Source: Microlunatus speluncae
Lineage (GTDB): Bacteria; Actinomycetota; Actinomycetes; Propionibacteriales; Propionibacteriaceae
Reading direction: 5' to 3'
DNA length: 64,000 bases
Assembly: GCF_009299835.1 (NCBI RefSeq)
Contig: NZ_VKCZ01000020.1
Location: forward strand, 558,001-622,000
Shown here piece after piece: positions 1-7,795 of this stretch (the first letter of the stretch is position 1; the number at the start of each line of letters is the position of its first letter). The notes under the pieces are model-generated. The model saw only the letters and a list, made by a program, of their open reading frames with translations. It had not been told where the DNA came from and did not search any database. The position numbers were made by a program, and so were the translations under genes.

Positions 1-170
1 CAGAACTGGACGGTCGTGGTCGATCCCGCCGAGGGCGGGTTCTGGGCCTCGGACGCGGACTGTCCGGGGGTGCCGGAACCGCAGCCGGCGAGCAACGCTC
101 CACCGCCGACGGCCGCGCCGGCGGCGAGCAGGTTCCGGCGGGTCAGCAGGTGCTGAGCAGGCGTGGTCAC
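1..170 (-). CDS. Sugar ABC transporter substrate-binding lipoprotein, N-terminus only
   Basis: Only the first 56 codons lie in the window; the gene runs off the left edge. It starts at GTG 170 behind a good Shine-Dalgarno (AGGAGTGCCT). The N-terminus has a twin-arginine pair (R11-R12), a hydrophobic stretch and the lipobox LLAGC with the lipidated cysteine at residue 30, so the product should be exported, perhaps by Tat, and anchored to the outer face of the membrane. The two sugar-type permease genes immediately upstream on the same strand make it the binding protein of that importer. A LacI-type operator sits in the 164-base gap before it, so it probably has its own sugar-responsive promoter. 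The sugar cannot be told. Confidence 0.8.
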   Translation of the reverse strand, partial: MTTPAQHLLTRRNLLAAGAAVGGGALLAGCGSGTPGQSASEAQNPPSAGSTTTVQF

Positions 171-223
171 AGGCACTCCTTCGTGATGGCGGGACGGATC
201 GGACCGGTCCGTCGGGCTGCTAT

Positions 224-235
224 GAAATCGTTTTC
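224..235. promoter_or_regulatory. LacI-family operator upstream of the sugar-binding protein gene
   Basis: GAAATCGTTTTC is a 12-base imperfect palindrome (5 of 6 pairs) with the central CG typical of LacI/GalR operators. It lies 54 bases upstream of the binding-protein start. A near-copy precedes the permease operon at 2190-2201. No LacI regulator gene is in the window; it may lie beyond the left edge. Confidence 0.6.
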
Positions 236-315
236 GAGTCTCACTATCTGTCCTTCCTCGGGTCGCGTCAAGTTACAAATCCACAACGCGCCCTGAGCTG
301 ATTTCCCCCAACGCG

Positions 316-334
316 CCCTGAGCTTGTCGAAGGG
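316..334. repeat. Dispersed CCCTGAGCyTGTCGAAGGG repeat
   Basis: CCCTGAGCTTGTCGAAGGG ends directly at the stop codon of the sugar permease. It is one of about nine copies in intergenic spaces of this window. The preceding bases repeat AACGCGCCCTGAGCT twice, at about 286 and 310. Confidence 0.7.
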
Positions 335-1162
335 TTATTTGAGGCCGGCGATCTTGATGTTGCTGATGATCCGGCGCTGGAAGATCATCACCAGCAAGAT
401 CACCGGCAGGGCGGCCAGGAACGAGCCGGCCATCAGCAGGCCGCGCTCCGGCGCCCGTTCGGAGCGGAAGTTGGCCAGATACTGCTGGATCTGAAACAGC
501 TCCGGGCTGGTGATGGTCATGATCGGCCAGACGTAGGCGTTCCAGTACGCCAGGAACGAGATCACGCCGACCACGACGAAGGCGGGCTGGGACAGCGGCA
601 GGAAGATCCGGGTGTAGATCCGCCAGCGGCCGGCCCCGTCGATCATGGCCGCCTCCTCCAGCGCGGTCGGGATCGACAGGTAGAACTGGCGGATGAAGAA
701 CATCTGACCGGCCGAGGCGATGCCGGGCAGGATCAGCACGGTCAGCGTGTCCAGCATCTGCAGCCGGGTCACCATCACGAACGAGGTGAGCAGGATCGCC
801 ATCGACGGCACGAACATGGTGCCGATCGACAACACCCAGAGCAGCGGCTTGAAGGAGAACTCGAGCCGGGCGAAGACGTACGCCGCCATCGAGTTCACCG
901 CCAGCGTGCCGACGGTGAAGATCACGGCGCCGACGAAGGTGACCAGCATCGCCCGCTGGAAGTCGGGGTCGGTGGCGATCGTGGTGTAGTTCGACCACAG
1001 CCACTCCGTCGGCAGCAACCGGAACGGGGTCGCGGTCACCTCACTGCTCGGCTTGAAGCCGGACAGCACCATCCAGAGCAGTGGAAACAGGGCGAATGCG
1101 GCGAACAGCAGGCCGACAGCGACGCGGGCGACGCGGACCGGGGTGGGACTCTTGACGGCCAC
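335..1162 (-). CDS. Carbohydrate ABC transporter permease, MalG type
   Basis: Inner-membrane permease of 275 residues in the MalG/AraQ (CUT1) family. It has six hydrophobic segments and the EAA loop that docks the ATPase (EEAAMIDGAGRWR, about residues 168-180). The start is GTG 1162, three bases after the stop of the upstream permease, with a GGAGGG Shine-Dalgarno inside that gene's end, so the two are translationally coupled. With the MalF-type permease it forms the channel of a sugar importer whose binding protein is at the left edge. No ATPase gene is nearby; CUT1 systems of actinobacteria often share a common MsiK-type ATPase encoded elsewhere. Confidence 0.93.
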   Translation of the reverse strand: MAVKSPTPVRVARVAVGLLFAAFALFPLLWMVLSGFKPSSEVTATPFRLLPTEWLWSNYTTIATDPDFQRAMLVTFVGAVIFTVGTLAVNSMAAYVFARLEFSFKPLLWVLSIGTMFVPSMAILLTSFVMVTRLQMLDTLTVLILPGIASAGQMFFIRQFYLSIPTALEEAAMIDGAGRWRIYTRIFLPLSQPAFVVVGVISFLAYWNAYVWPIMTITSPELFQIQQYLANFRSERAPERGLLMAGSFLAALPVILLVMIFQRRIISNIKIAGLK

Positions 1163-1165
1163 CGA

Positions 1166-2143
1166 TCAGCCCTCCTGCGTCTTCTCGGAATTGATGAAGC
1201 GGAAGATCAACACCGACACCAGGCCGAGCACGACGAACAACATCAGCGCCGCGGCCAGCGGCTGGCCCTGCCGCTGGTCCTGGGTGAAGTGCTGGAAGAT
1301 GTAGAGGTTCGGCATCATGGTCGAGTTGAGCGGGCCGCCACCGGTCATGATCAACGGCAGCTCGAACTGCTGGATCGCGCCGACGCTGCCCGCGATCAGC
1401 AGGTAGATCAGCACGTTCTTCAACATCGGGATGGTGATGAAGAAGGTCTGCTGCCACCAGGTGGCGCCGTCCAGCGACGCCGACTCGTAGTAGGAGTCGG
1501 GGATGTCCAGCATCCCGGCGAGCATGATCAACGCCGTTACGCCGAAGCCGATCCAGACGGCCGGCACGGCCAGCGACGGCAGTGCGGTGGCCGGGTCGCC
1601 GAGCCAGGGGATCGGCTCGAACTGCCGGAACGGGCTGATCAGCAGATCCAGGAACCAGTTCAGGATGCCGCCGTAGTAGTCGAAGATCAACACGAAGACG
1701 ATCGAGGCGATCACCCCGGAGATGATCGTCGGCAGATAGATCGATGTCTTCACGAACGAGGCGAGCTTGCGGCCCATCCCCTTCACCACCGCGGCGAAGA
1801 TGTAGGCCAGCACCAGCCCGACCGGCACCACCAGCACCATGAACAGGATGCCGCGGACGATCGACTGCACGAAGATCTCGTCGCTCAGCACGTTGGCGTA
1901 GTTGTCGAGGCCGATGAAGGTCGACGGCAGGTAGAAGGAGAAGTCGAAGAACGACAGGTAGGCGGCCTGGAAGAACGGGACGATGACGAAGATCGCCAAC
2001 AGGATGATCAGCGGCGCCAGCATCAGGTAGGCGATGCGGTTGGAGCGATGCAGCCGGCCGCGGCGCCGGGGTGCGGGAACGGCGTCCGGGGCCGGTTCGA
2101 GCTCGGCGGTGCCGGACGGGCGGCTGGGGATTGCGGTTGCCAA
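1166..2143 (-). CDS. Carbohydrate ABC transporter permease, MalF type
   Basis: Partner permease of about 325 residues in the MalF/UgpA family, with a short charged cytoplasmic N-terminus, six membrane segments (first about residues 38-58) and an EAA loop (YYESASLDGATWW, about residue 216 onwards). I place the start at TTG 2143, where GAGGAG lies six bases upstream. A longer reading from 2230 would put the LacI-type operator (2190-2201) inside the coding region and add residues with no family counterpart. It is first gene of the permease pair. Confidence 0.9.
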   Translation of the reverse strand: MATAIPSRPSGTAELEPAPDAVPAPRRRGRLHRSNRIAYLMLAPLIILLAIFVIVPFFQAAYLSFFDFSFYLPSTFIGLDNYANVLSDEIFVQSIVRGILFMVLVVPVGLVLAYIFAAVVKGMGRKLASFVKTSIYLPTIISGVIASIVFVLIFDYYGGILNWFLDLLISPFRQFEPIPWLGDPATALPSLAVPAVWIGFGVTALIMLAGMLDIPDSYYESASLDGATWWQQTFFITIPMLKNVLIYLLIAGSVGAIQQFELPLIMTGGGPLNSTMMPNLYIFQHFTQDQRQGQPLAAALMLFVVLGLVSVLIFRFINSEKTQEG

Positions 2144-2189
2144 CTGACACTCCTCGGCAATGGTCGGAACGGCCCGACGATAGGTGATT

Positions 2190-2201
2190 GTAATCGATTT
2201 C
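2190..2201. promoter_or_regulatory. LacI-family operator upstream of the sugar permease operon
   Basis: GTAATCGATTTC has central CG and 5 of 6 palindromic pairs. It resembles the operator at 224-235 and lies 46 bases upstream of the TTG start at 2143. Together the two sites suggest one LacI-type regulator controls both transcription units of this importer. Confidence 0.6.
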
Positions 2202-2290
2202 ACAACTGGGTTCGGCCGTTGCCGGGGCAACCGGTCCGGTCACGATTCGGCCACCCTAAGAGCGGCTCAGGACCGCCTCAGGGCGACGGC

Positions 2291-3073
2291 TCAGCTGAGC
2301 AGCAGCCGGGCGATCGCCACCACTCCGAGGATGACGATGATGGTGCGCAGGGCGATCGGCGGCAGCTTGCGGCCGACCGAGGCGCCGATGAAGCCGCCGA
2401 CCAGCGTGCCGGCGGCGATCAGCCCGGCGGCGGGCCAGCTGATCCGGTCGAACGCCACGATCGTGTACGCCAGCGCGGCGACGATGTTGACGCCGAGGGC
2501 CAGCACGTTCTTGAGCGCGTTCAGCCGCTGCATGCTCTCCGGCATCAGGGCGCCCATCACCCCGACCAGCAGGATCCCCTGGGCCGCGGTGAAGTAGCCG
2601 CCGTAGATGCCGATCAGGAAGACGAGGAAGATCAGCAGCACGGTCTTGGGCCGGGACAGGCTGCTCCCGTCGTCGCCGGCCGCTTCGGCCCGGCGCCGGG
2701 CCCAACCCTGGATCCGCGGCTGCAACACGACCAGGATCACCGCCATCGCCAACAGGACCGGGACGATGATCTTGAACACGGTCGGCGGCAGGTGCAGCAG
2801 CAGCCAGGCGCCACAGACCGCACCGAGCAGGGACGCCGGGAGCAGTTGCAGGACGCGCTTCCGCTGGCCGCGCAGCTCGCGACGATAGCCCCAGGAGCCC
2901 GACGCGCTGCCGGGGACCTGCCCGATCGCGTTGGACATGGTCGCCACCACCGGCTCGTAGCCGAAGGTGATCAAGGTGGGGAAGGTGATCATGGTGCCGG
3001 ATCCGACGACCGCGTTGATCGTGCCGGCGCCAACCCCGGCCAACAGGATCAGCAGGATCTCCACGGGGCTCAC
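2291..3073 (-). CDS. TauE/SafE (DUF81) family membrane permease
   Basis: About 260 residues with eight predicted membrane segments in two repeated halves, the layout of the TauE/SafE family. Members export or import sulfite, sulfoacetate or other small organic anions. The first half carries GAGTINAVVGSGTMITFPTL, matching the family's Gly-rich first helix. I take GTG 3073 as the start because the hydrophobic sequence begins at once there; an ATG at 3136 would add 21 unconserved residues. It stands alone, divergent from the APH-like gene. The substrate cannot be inferred. Confidence 0.85.
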   Translation of the reverse strand: MSPVEILLILLAGVGAGTINAVVGSGTMITFPTLITFGYEPVVATMSNAIGQVPGSASGSWGYRRELRGQRKRVLQLLPASLLGAVCGAWLLLHLPPTVFKIIVPVLLAMAVILVVLQPRIQGWARRRAEAAGDDGSSLSRPKTVLLIFLVFLIGIYGGYFTAAQGILLVGVMGALMPESMQRLNALKNVLALGVNIVAALAYTIVAFDRISWPAAGLIAAGTLVGGFIGASVGRKLPPIALRTIIVILGVVAIARLLLS

Positions 3074-3145
3074 CCGCCCGACCCTACGAGACCTCGGCCC
3101 AGCCCCAGAATCACCCCCCACCCATCGGGACGCCATCCAAATCCC

Positions 3146-3208
3146 GCCGACCCGTCACCAATGCACCGGTTTTGGCGGCGTGTCGGTGCACAAGTGACGT
3201 CTCGATGA
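3146..3208. repeat. CCGACCCGTCAC-type palindromic repeat, copy 1
   Basis: This 63-base element is almost identical to the reverse complement of 53624-53688, with only a few differences. It folds on itself: GTCAC pairs with GTGAC and GCACCG with CGGTGC around a loop. Here it lies between two divergent genes, which is not a terminator position. Confidence 0.75.
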
Positions 3209-3273
3209 GACCGGGCGGGGTGCGGGAGAAATCTGATCGCGTCCGGCCAGCGGGAGATCTAGGGTTCATCCTC

Positions 3274-4191
3274 GTGGGAGATCCAGCGCAGTCCGTACGC
3301 GAGCCTGAGCCGACGCCGCAACTGACTGCGGCCGAGATCGGGAAGCTGGCTGAGCGTGCCCTCGGCACGACGGTCGACGCGTTGACGCCGCAGGCGGGCT
3401 CGGTCGGCAACCAGAACTTCCGGCTCGACACCGGGCGGGGCCGGTTCGCGCTGAAACTGGCCGCGGACAGCGAGCTGGCCGCGGAGCGCTGGGGCCTGGA
3501 ACGCGCGGCCGAGGTCGCGGTGCCGGTGCCGCGGGTGGCCGCCGCCGGGCCGCTGCCCGGTGACCGGGGCTTCTTGATCACCGAGTGGCTGGTCGGCCGA
3601 CCGGCCGACCCGGCGACGGACCGGGCGGCGCTGGTCGAGGCGGGCCGGGCGCTGCGCCGACTTCATCAGGTCACCGGGCCGGGCCATTGGCGGGTCGAGG
3701 TGGTGTCGGGGACGACTCGAGGGAGCCACGATTCCTGGGCCGGAGTGATCGATTCCATCCTGGCCGGCACGGACGATCTGGTCCGGCACGACGTGATCAC
3801 CGCGTCCGTCGCGGAGCGGCTTCGGTCGGCGGTTGCCGATCACCGCGACGCGATCGCGTATCCGGGCGAGGGCGTCCTGCTGCACTGCGATCTGAAGCCC
3901 GCGCACCTGTTCGTCGCCGACGGGCGGCTGGTCGCGATCATCGACTGGGGCGACACCGCCTACGGCGATCCGCGCTGGGACCTGGCCCGGCTGTCCCATT
4001 CCGGCGACGCGCTCTTCGCTCCCGTGCTCGAGGGGTACGGGCTGGTGCTCGACGCCGACCTGGCCCGCACCCTCGCGTGCTACCGGGCGATCCTGCGCCT
4101 CGACGCCCTGCACTACGAACTGATGGCGGGCGGGGACTGGTTCGACGTCTATCGGGCCACGCTCGACGAGTGGCTCGCTTCGTTGTCCTGA
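3274..4191 (+). CDS. Aminoglycoside phosphotransferase (APH)-fold kinase
   Basis: About 305 residues of the APH/choline-kinase fold. The catalytic loop is HCDLKPAHLF (about residue 201) and the metal-binding segment IDWGDTAYGDP (about 222). The closest match to the pattern is small-molecule kinases that phosphorylate a hydroxyl group with ATP or GTP; antibiotic resistance should not be assumed. I choose GTG 3274. Starting at 3172 or 3205 would place the coding start inside the dispersed palindromic repeat at 3146-3208. It lies 27 bases before the S51 peptidase and may share its transcript. Confidence 0.82.
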   Translation: MGDPAQSVREPEPTPQLTAAEIGKLAERALGTTVDALTPQAGSVGNQNFRLDTGRGRFALKLAADSELAAERWGLERAAEVAVPVPRVAAAGPLPGDRGFLITEWLVGRPADPATDRAALVEAGRALRRLHQVTGPGHWRVEVVSGTTRGSHDSWAGVIDSILAGTDDLVRHDVITASVAERLRSAVADHRDAIAYPGEGVLLHCDLKPAHLFVADGRLVAIIDWGDTAYGDPRWDLARLSHSGDALFAPVLEGYGLVLDADLARTLACYRAILRLDALHYELMAGGDWFDVYRATLDEWLASLS

Positions 4192-4218
4192 CCCGATCGC
4201 CCTGGAAGGCTGCTGCCC

Positions 4219-4875
4219 GTGCGCCTCTATCTGTCGTCGTTCCGGATCGGTGATCACCCGGACCGGCTGATCGAGCTGACCGGTGCCAATCGCCGGACGG
4301 CTGTGGTCGCCAACGCCGTTGATCACCTGGCGCCGGCTGACCGGCAGCGGAGCGTCGCGGCGGAGCTGACGGCGCTGCGGGAGCTCGGGCTGGATCCGGT
4401 CGAGCTCGACCTGCGCCGGTTCGCCGGGGCGCCGGACGCGTTGCGGGGTGAGCTGGCCGGGGTCGGGCTGGTCTGGCTGCGCGGTGGGAACGCCTTCGTG
4501 CTGCGGCACCGGCTGGCCGACTCCGGTCTTGATCAGCAACTGCTCGACGGCCTGGCGACGGACCGTTTCGTGGTCGGCGGTTACAGCGCCGGCAGTTGCG
4601 TCCTGGGCCGCTCGCTGGCCGGGCTGGAGGAGTGCGATCCGATCACTGACCTGGCGCAGGTCGCTCCCGGGGCGCCGGTGATCATGGACGGCCTCGGCCT
4701 CCTCGACGGCACCGTGGTGCCGCACCTGGCCTCCCCCGAACACCCCGAATCGACCGTATTGACGGCGGTGGCGGCGAAGCTTCGCGCCGACGGCCGGAAG
4801 ATCATCGAGCTCCGCGACGGCGATGTGCTGTTCGATCGCGGTGCCGGCCCGACCCTGCTGCCGCGTTCGCGCTGA
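4219..4875 (+). CDS. Peptidase S51 (dipeptidase E-like) protein
   Basis: A 218-residue cytoplasmic protein of the S51 family, glutamine amidotransferase-like fold, which cleaves short peptides with N-terminal aspartate. The nucleophile serine is in GGYSAGSC at about residue 122, the nucleophile elbow of the family. The C-terminal LLDGTVVPHLASPEHPE region contains the likely catalytic histidine. The start is GTG 4219 with GGAAGG upstream. The length fits the family (about 210-240). Confidence 0.85.
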   Translation: MRLYLSSFRIGDHPDRLIELTGANRRTAVVANAVDHLAPADRQRSVAAELTALRELGLDPVELDLRRFAGAPDALRGELAGVGLVWLRGGNAFVLRHRLADSGLDQQLLDGLATDRFVVGGYSAGSCVLGRSLAGLEECDPITDLAQVAPGAPVIMDGLGLLDGTVVPHLASPEHPESTVLTAVAAKLRADGRKIIELRDGDVLFDRGAGPTLLPRSR

Positions 4876-4911
4876 ACTCTTGGATCGTCGGCGCCGAAGA
4901 GAATCCGGGCG

Positions 4912-5262
4912 TCAGTCCAAGATGATCATGAGGGCTTCGAAGCCGGTGTCGGTGCGGCTGGAGTGCCCGGATCCGATGGTGTCCTCGACCAGCAGCAGAT
5001 CGCCCGGCCGGCCGATCACGGTCTCACCGGAGGCAGTCACCTCGCATTCGCCGGAGAGGACCACCATCAGGCGCCGGCCGGCCTCGGGCTGCTCCGGATG
5101 ACCGCCGCCGGCCGGCGCCCGGACCACCAGCGAGCCGGTCGCCCGCAAGGGCGTCGAGACGCTCAACTCGCCCGGCTCCGGCACGTCCGGCCACAGGTCC
5201 GGTTTCCAGTCCTCGAATCGGGCCGCGCCGCCCGGTCCGGCGTACAGCCGTCGCATCGTCAT
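4912..5262 (-). CDS. Small cupin-domain protein
   Basis: A 116-residue single cupin. The conserved barrel motifs can be followed: GGHPEQPEAGRRLMVVLSGE (motif 1 region), then GETVIGRPGDLLLVED (motif 2 region). The usual metal-binding HxH of motif 1 is reduced to a single histidine, so metal binding is doubtful. Such stand-alone cupins often bind small molecules or act as isomerases; the role is unknown. It is transcribed with, or just after, the P-loop kinase gene upstream (41 bases). Confidence 0.75.
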   Translation of the reverse strand: MTMRRLYAGPGGAARFEDWKPDLWPDVPEPGELSVSTPLRATGSLVVRAPAGGGHPEQPEAGRRLMVVLSGECEVTASGETVIGRPGDLLLVEDTIGSGHSSRTDTGFEALMIILD

Positions 5263-5303
5263 AAGTCACGATAAGGCGGATCCGGCGGCCGCGCCGGCGA
5301 AAG

Positions 5304-5852
5304 TCAGTCGCGGGCGGCGGCGAAGGCGATGATCTCCGGCAGTCCGGGGCGGTAGCCGTCGGAGCTGTCGACGTCGAGCGTCGGCACGTCCAGGGTGATC
5401 GGGTCGAAGTCGAGGGTCCGGGTGCGTACCTCCTCGAGATGAGCAAGATCACCATGAGCCGCGCCGCGGAGGCCGTTCTCGTCGAACCGGCGCTGGATCC
5501 GCTCCGCGGCGGTGTCCGGGTCGACCAGGCAGCGGACCAGGCTGATCCGGGCCAGGTCGAGCAACGGGGTCAGGCCCGGCCGCCACAGCTTGTCCTGGAA
5601 TGCCGCCTCGGCGACGACGGTGATCCCGGCCCGGAGCAGGTATTCGACCGTGCCGAAGAAGGCCGGCAGAGTCTTCAGATTCAGCTCGTCCACCGGCCCC
5701 GGGACGAAGCCGGGATGGGCGTGCACCATCCCCTCCTTGAGCTCGTCCCGGCAGATCGCCGGGCAGCCGACGCCCTGTGCGACCAGATGGGCGAGGGTGG
5801 TTTTGCCGGAGCCGGGCGGTCCACTGACGACGATCAAGGAGGGGGAGGCCAT
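5304..5852 (-). CDS. P-loop kinase (AAA_33 / zeta-toxin-like)
   Basis: 182 residues. A Walker A motif is at the very N-terminus (GPPGSGKTT, lysine 17), followed by a CRDELKEGMV segment typical of AAA_33 kinases related to gluconate, chloramphenicol and polynucleotide kinases. The target is unknown. No antitoxin-like gene is adjacent, so a toxin role is not supported. It is in a minus-strand run with the cupin gene downstream and the SRPBCC/ArsR pair upstream. Confidence 0.8.
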   Translation of the reverse strand: MASPSLIVVSGPPGSGKTTLAHLVAQGVGCPAICRDELKEGMVHAHPGFVPGPVDELNLKTLPAFFGTVEYLLRAGITVVAEAAFQDKLWRPGLTPLLDLARISLVRCLVDPDTAAERIQRRFDENGLRGAAHGDLAHLEEVRTRTLDFDPITLDVPTLDVDSSDGYRPGLPEIIAFAAARD

Positions 5853-5871
5853 TCCCCGATTCCTAGCACAG

Positions 5872-6378
5872 TCAGCCGGAGACGGGAACGAGGCCTTCGA
5901 AGTAGGCGCGCTGGGCCGGGAAGTAGTCGTTGAAGTCCGGGTTCACGCCGCCGGTCATCGAGGCCAGGAGTTGATCAAGGTAGTACTCCCAGCCCGGCCC
6001 GACCTCGCCGACCATGGCGGGGTCGATCCGGTGCATCACGAACCGCAGCTCGGCGGTGTCGCCGGCCGCGGCCAGCTCCAGCGAGAGGTCCCACGTGCCG
6101 GCCTGGTCGAAGGTCAGCACGCGGAGCCGGCGCGGTGCGTCGCACTCGGTGATCTTGACGTCGGTCCAGGGCGTCTCGTCCTCGAAGCCGAGCCGGAGCT
6201 TGATCGTTTCGCCGATGGCGCCGGTGCCCTCCCAGTGGCCGATCCAGCGCGCGGTGCGCTCCGGTTCGGTGATGCTGGCCCAGGCGTCGTCGACCGTGCC
6301 GGGCAGCACCCGGGTCAACTCGAGGTCGTGGCCGTCGCCGGTCGGGATCAGTCGGCCGGTCGGGGTCGGTGCGTTCAT
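5872..6378 (-). CDS. SRPBCC (AHSA1-like) protein
   Basis: 168 residues of the START/SRPBCC fold. It has the family's opening pattern (LTRVLPGTVDDAWASITEPE) and the WIGHWEG segment. The ATG at 6378 overlaps the ArsR stop codon as ATGA, so translation is coupled. ArsR plus AHSA1-like pairs are common in actinobacteria; the SRPBCC protein is thought to bind a hydrophobic ligand, but its substrate is unknown. A start further upstream would run into the regulator gene. Confidence 0.88.
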   Translation of the reverse strand: MNAPTPTGRLIPTGDGHDLELTRVLPGTVDDAWASITEPERTARWIGHWEGTGAIGETIKLRLGFEDETPWTDVKITECDAPRRLRVLTFDQAGTWDLSLELAAAGDTAELRFVMHRIDPAMVGEVGPGWEYYLDQLLASMTGGVNPDFNDYFPAQRAYFEGLVPVSG

Positions 6379-6728
6379 GCGGTTTGCTCCTTCGTCTCGG
6401 ATCGGGTGGAGGTACGGCGTTCCCGGCGGGTCCGGGCGACCTCGGTGGCCAGGGCGTCCAGGTGGGACGGCAGTCCGGGCCCGAGCAACCGGGCCAGATA
6501 GTCGGCGACCTCGACCAGCGGCTCCCGGCGCAGGGTGTAGATCCGTTGCCGGCCGTGCACGTTCGCCTCGATCACGCCGCACTCGGCCAGGATCCGCAGG
6601 TGCTTGCTCACCCCCGGCCGGCTGATCGCGAAGTGTTCGGCGATCCGTCCGGCCGGCAGCGGCGATGCCTGCAACAACACCAGGATCTCCCGCCGGACCG
6701 GATCAGCAATCGCCCGCGCTCCCTCCAT
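6375..6728 (-). CDS. ArsR-family winged-helix repressor
   Basis: 117 residues. The winged helix-turn-helix is clear: RREILVLLQASPLPAGRIAE, then FAISRPGVSKHLRILAECGV with the recognition helix, and a wing containing GRQRIYTLRREP. No cysteine pair of the metal-sensing ArsR proteins is seen, so it is likely a non-metal member. A perfect 20-base palindrome lies 7 bases upstream of its start, indicating autoregulation. It is first gene of a two-gene operon with the SRPBCC gene. Confidence 0.9.
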   Translation of the reverse strand: MEGARAIADPVRREILVLLQASPLPAGRIAEHFAISRPGVSKHLRILAECGVIEANVHGRQRIYTLRREPLVEVADYLARLLGPGLPSHLDALATEVARTRRERRTSTRSETKEQTA

Positions 6729-6735
6729 GCCGAAA

Positions 6736-6755
6736 GCGTAACCGATCGGTTACGC
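6736..6755. promoter_or_regulatory. Perfect palindromic operator of the ArsR-type repressor
   Basis: GCGTAACCGATCGGTTACGC is a perfect 20-base palindrome just upstream of the ArsR start and 74 bases before the divergent sigma-factor start. Its position over the promoter suggests autorepression, and it could also affect the sigma gene. Confidence 0.75.
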
Positions 6756-6828
6756 ATTGTGCAATCGTCGGCATTGGCGAGCCGGTCGGGTCGGGGTGAG
6801 TGTCGGTGGGGCGTGCGAGGATTTTGGG

Positions 6829-7788
6829 GTGGCTGAGTTTTCCGAGGGGGAGCTGGAGCAGCACCGGGTCGGGCTGACCGGATTCTGTTATCGGATGCTC
6901 GGCGGGGCGGGCGAGGCCGAGGACGCGGTGCAGGAGACCATGCTCAAGGCGTGGAAGGCGGCCGAGGACTACGATCCGGGCCGCGCGGCGTTGTCCACCT
7001 GGCTCTACCGGATCGCCACCAACGTCTGCATCGACCTGACCCGGGGCGCACGCCGGCGGGCGGTCGCGATGGATTTCGGTCCGGCGGCGACGGGGCCGGA
7101 GATCGGGCCGGCGCTGCCCGGCCGGTGGGTCGAGCCGATGCCGGACGCGCGGATCCTGCCCGACGATCCCGCCGAGCTGGCCGCTCAGCGCGAGTCGGTC
7201 CGGCTGGCGTTCGTCGCCGCGCTGCAGCAGTTGCCGCCCCGGCAGCGGGCCGTGTTGATCTTGCGCGAGGTGCTGGCCTGGCCGGCGGCCGAGGTCGCGA
7301 CCCTGCTCGACACCACGGTCGCCTCGGTCAACAGCGCCCTGCAACGGGCCCGGGCCGCGATCCGCCGGCCGGTGCCGGCCGCGCCGCTGGACGACGAGCA
7401 CCGCGCCCTGCTGGACCGCTACGTCACGGCCTTCGAGCGCTTCGACGTCGACACCCTGACCGCGTTGTTGCACCAGGACGCCACCATGTCGATGCCGCCG
7501 TTCGCGTGGTGGCTGCAGGGCCGGGCGGCGATCAGGTTCGTGCTGGAGCGCTCCGACGGCGGCTGCCACGGTGCGCGGCTGCTGCCGACCGGCGCGAACG
7601 GCTCGCCGGCCTTCGGTCAGTATCGTCCGAATGGCGACGTGTTCCGGCCGTTCGCGCTGGTCGTGCTGGAGCTGTCCGGTGGCCTGATCGTCAACACGAT
7701 CACCTTCCTCGACGCGGTCGACGACTTCCCGCGGTTCGGTCTGCCGGCCGAACTGCGCGCCGATGAGTTTCCGGTCCGCCCGTCGTAG
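6829..7788 (+). CDS. ECF sigma factor with C-terminal SnoaL-like domain (SigG type)
   Basis: 319 residues. Sigma region 2 is FCYRMLGGAGEAEDAVQET through the STWLYRIATNVCIDL helix (about residues 20-75). Region 4 is LPPRQRAVLILREVLAWPA followed by VASVNSALQRARAA (about 135-180). The C-terminal 130 residues form a SnoaL/NTF2-like domain (for example MPPFAWWLQGRAAIRFVLE), as in the SigG-type sigma factors where that domain modulates activity instead of an anti-sigma protein. No anti-sigma gene is adjacent, which fits. I take GTG 6829, with GAGG upstream, instead of an ATG at 6757 next to the operator. Confidence 0.88.
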   Translation: MAEFSEGELEQHRVGLTGFCYRMLGGAGEAEDAVQETMLKAWKAAEDYDPGRAALSTWLYRIATNVCIDLTRGARRRAVAMDFGPAATGPEIGPALPGRWVEPMPDARILPDDPAELAAQRESVRLAFVAALQQLPPRQRAVLILREVLAWPAAEVATLLDTTVASVNSALQRARAAIRRPVPAAPLDDEHRALLDRYVTAFERFDVDTLTALLHQDATMSMPPFAWWLQGRAAIRFVLERSDGGCHGARLLPTGANGSPAFGQYRPNGDVFRPFALVVLELSGGLIVNTITFLDAVDDFPRFGLPAELRADEFPVRPS

Positions 7789-7795
7789 AACGGTC

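Noticed and set aside
1289-3208. Long plus-strand open frame across the permease and TauE genes
   Set aside because: It is an antisense shadow: Arg/Asp/Gln-rich translation, no Shine-Dalgarno, and it covers two well-supported genes.
3274-4191. Antibiotic-resistance kinase
   Set aside because: The APH fold alone is too general; no resistance context is seen.
5304-5852. Zeta toxin
   Set aside because: No epsilon-like antitoxin is adjacent; a generic P-loop kinase is safer.
6829-7788. ECF41-type sigma factor that would control the CMD promoter
   Set aside because: Its C-terminal domain pattern fits the SigG-type group, and I do not see the ECF41 C-terminal motifs.
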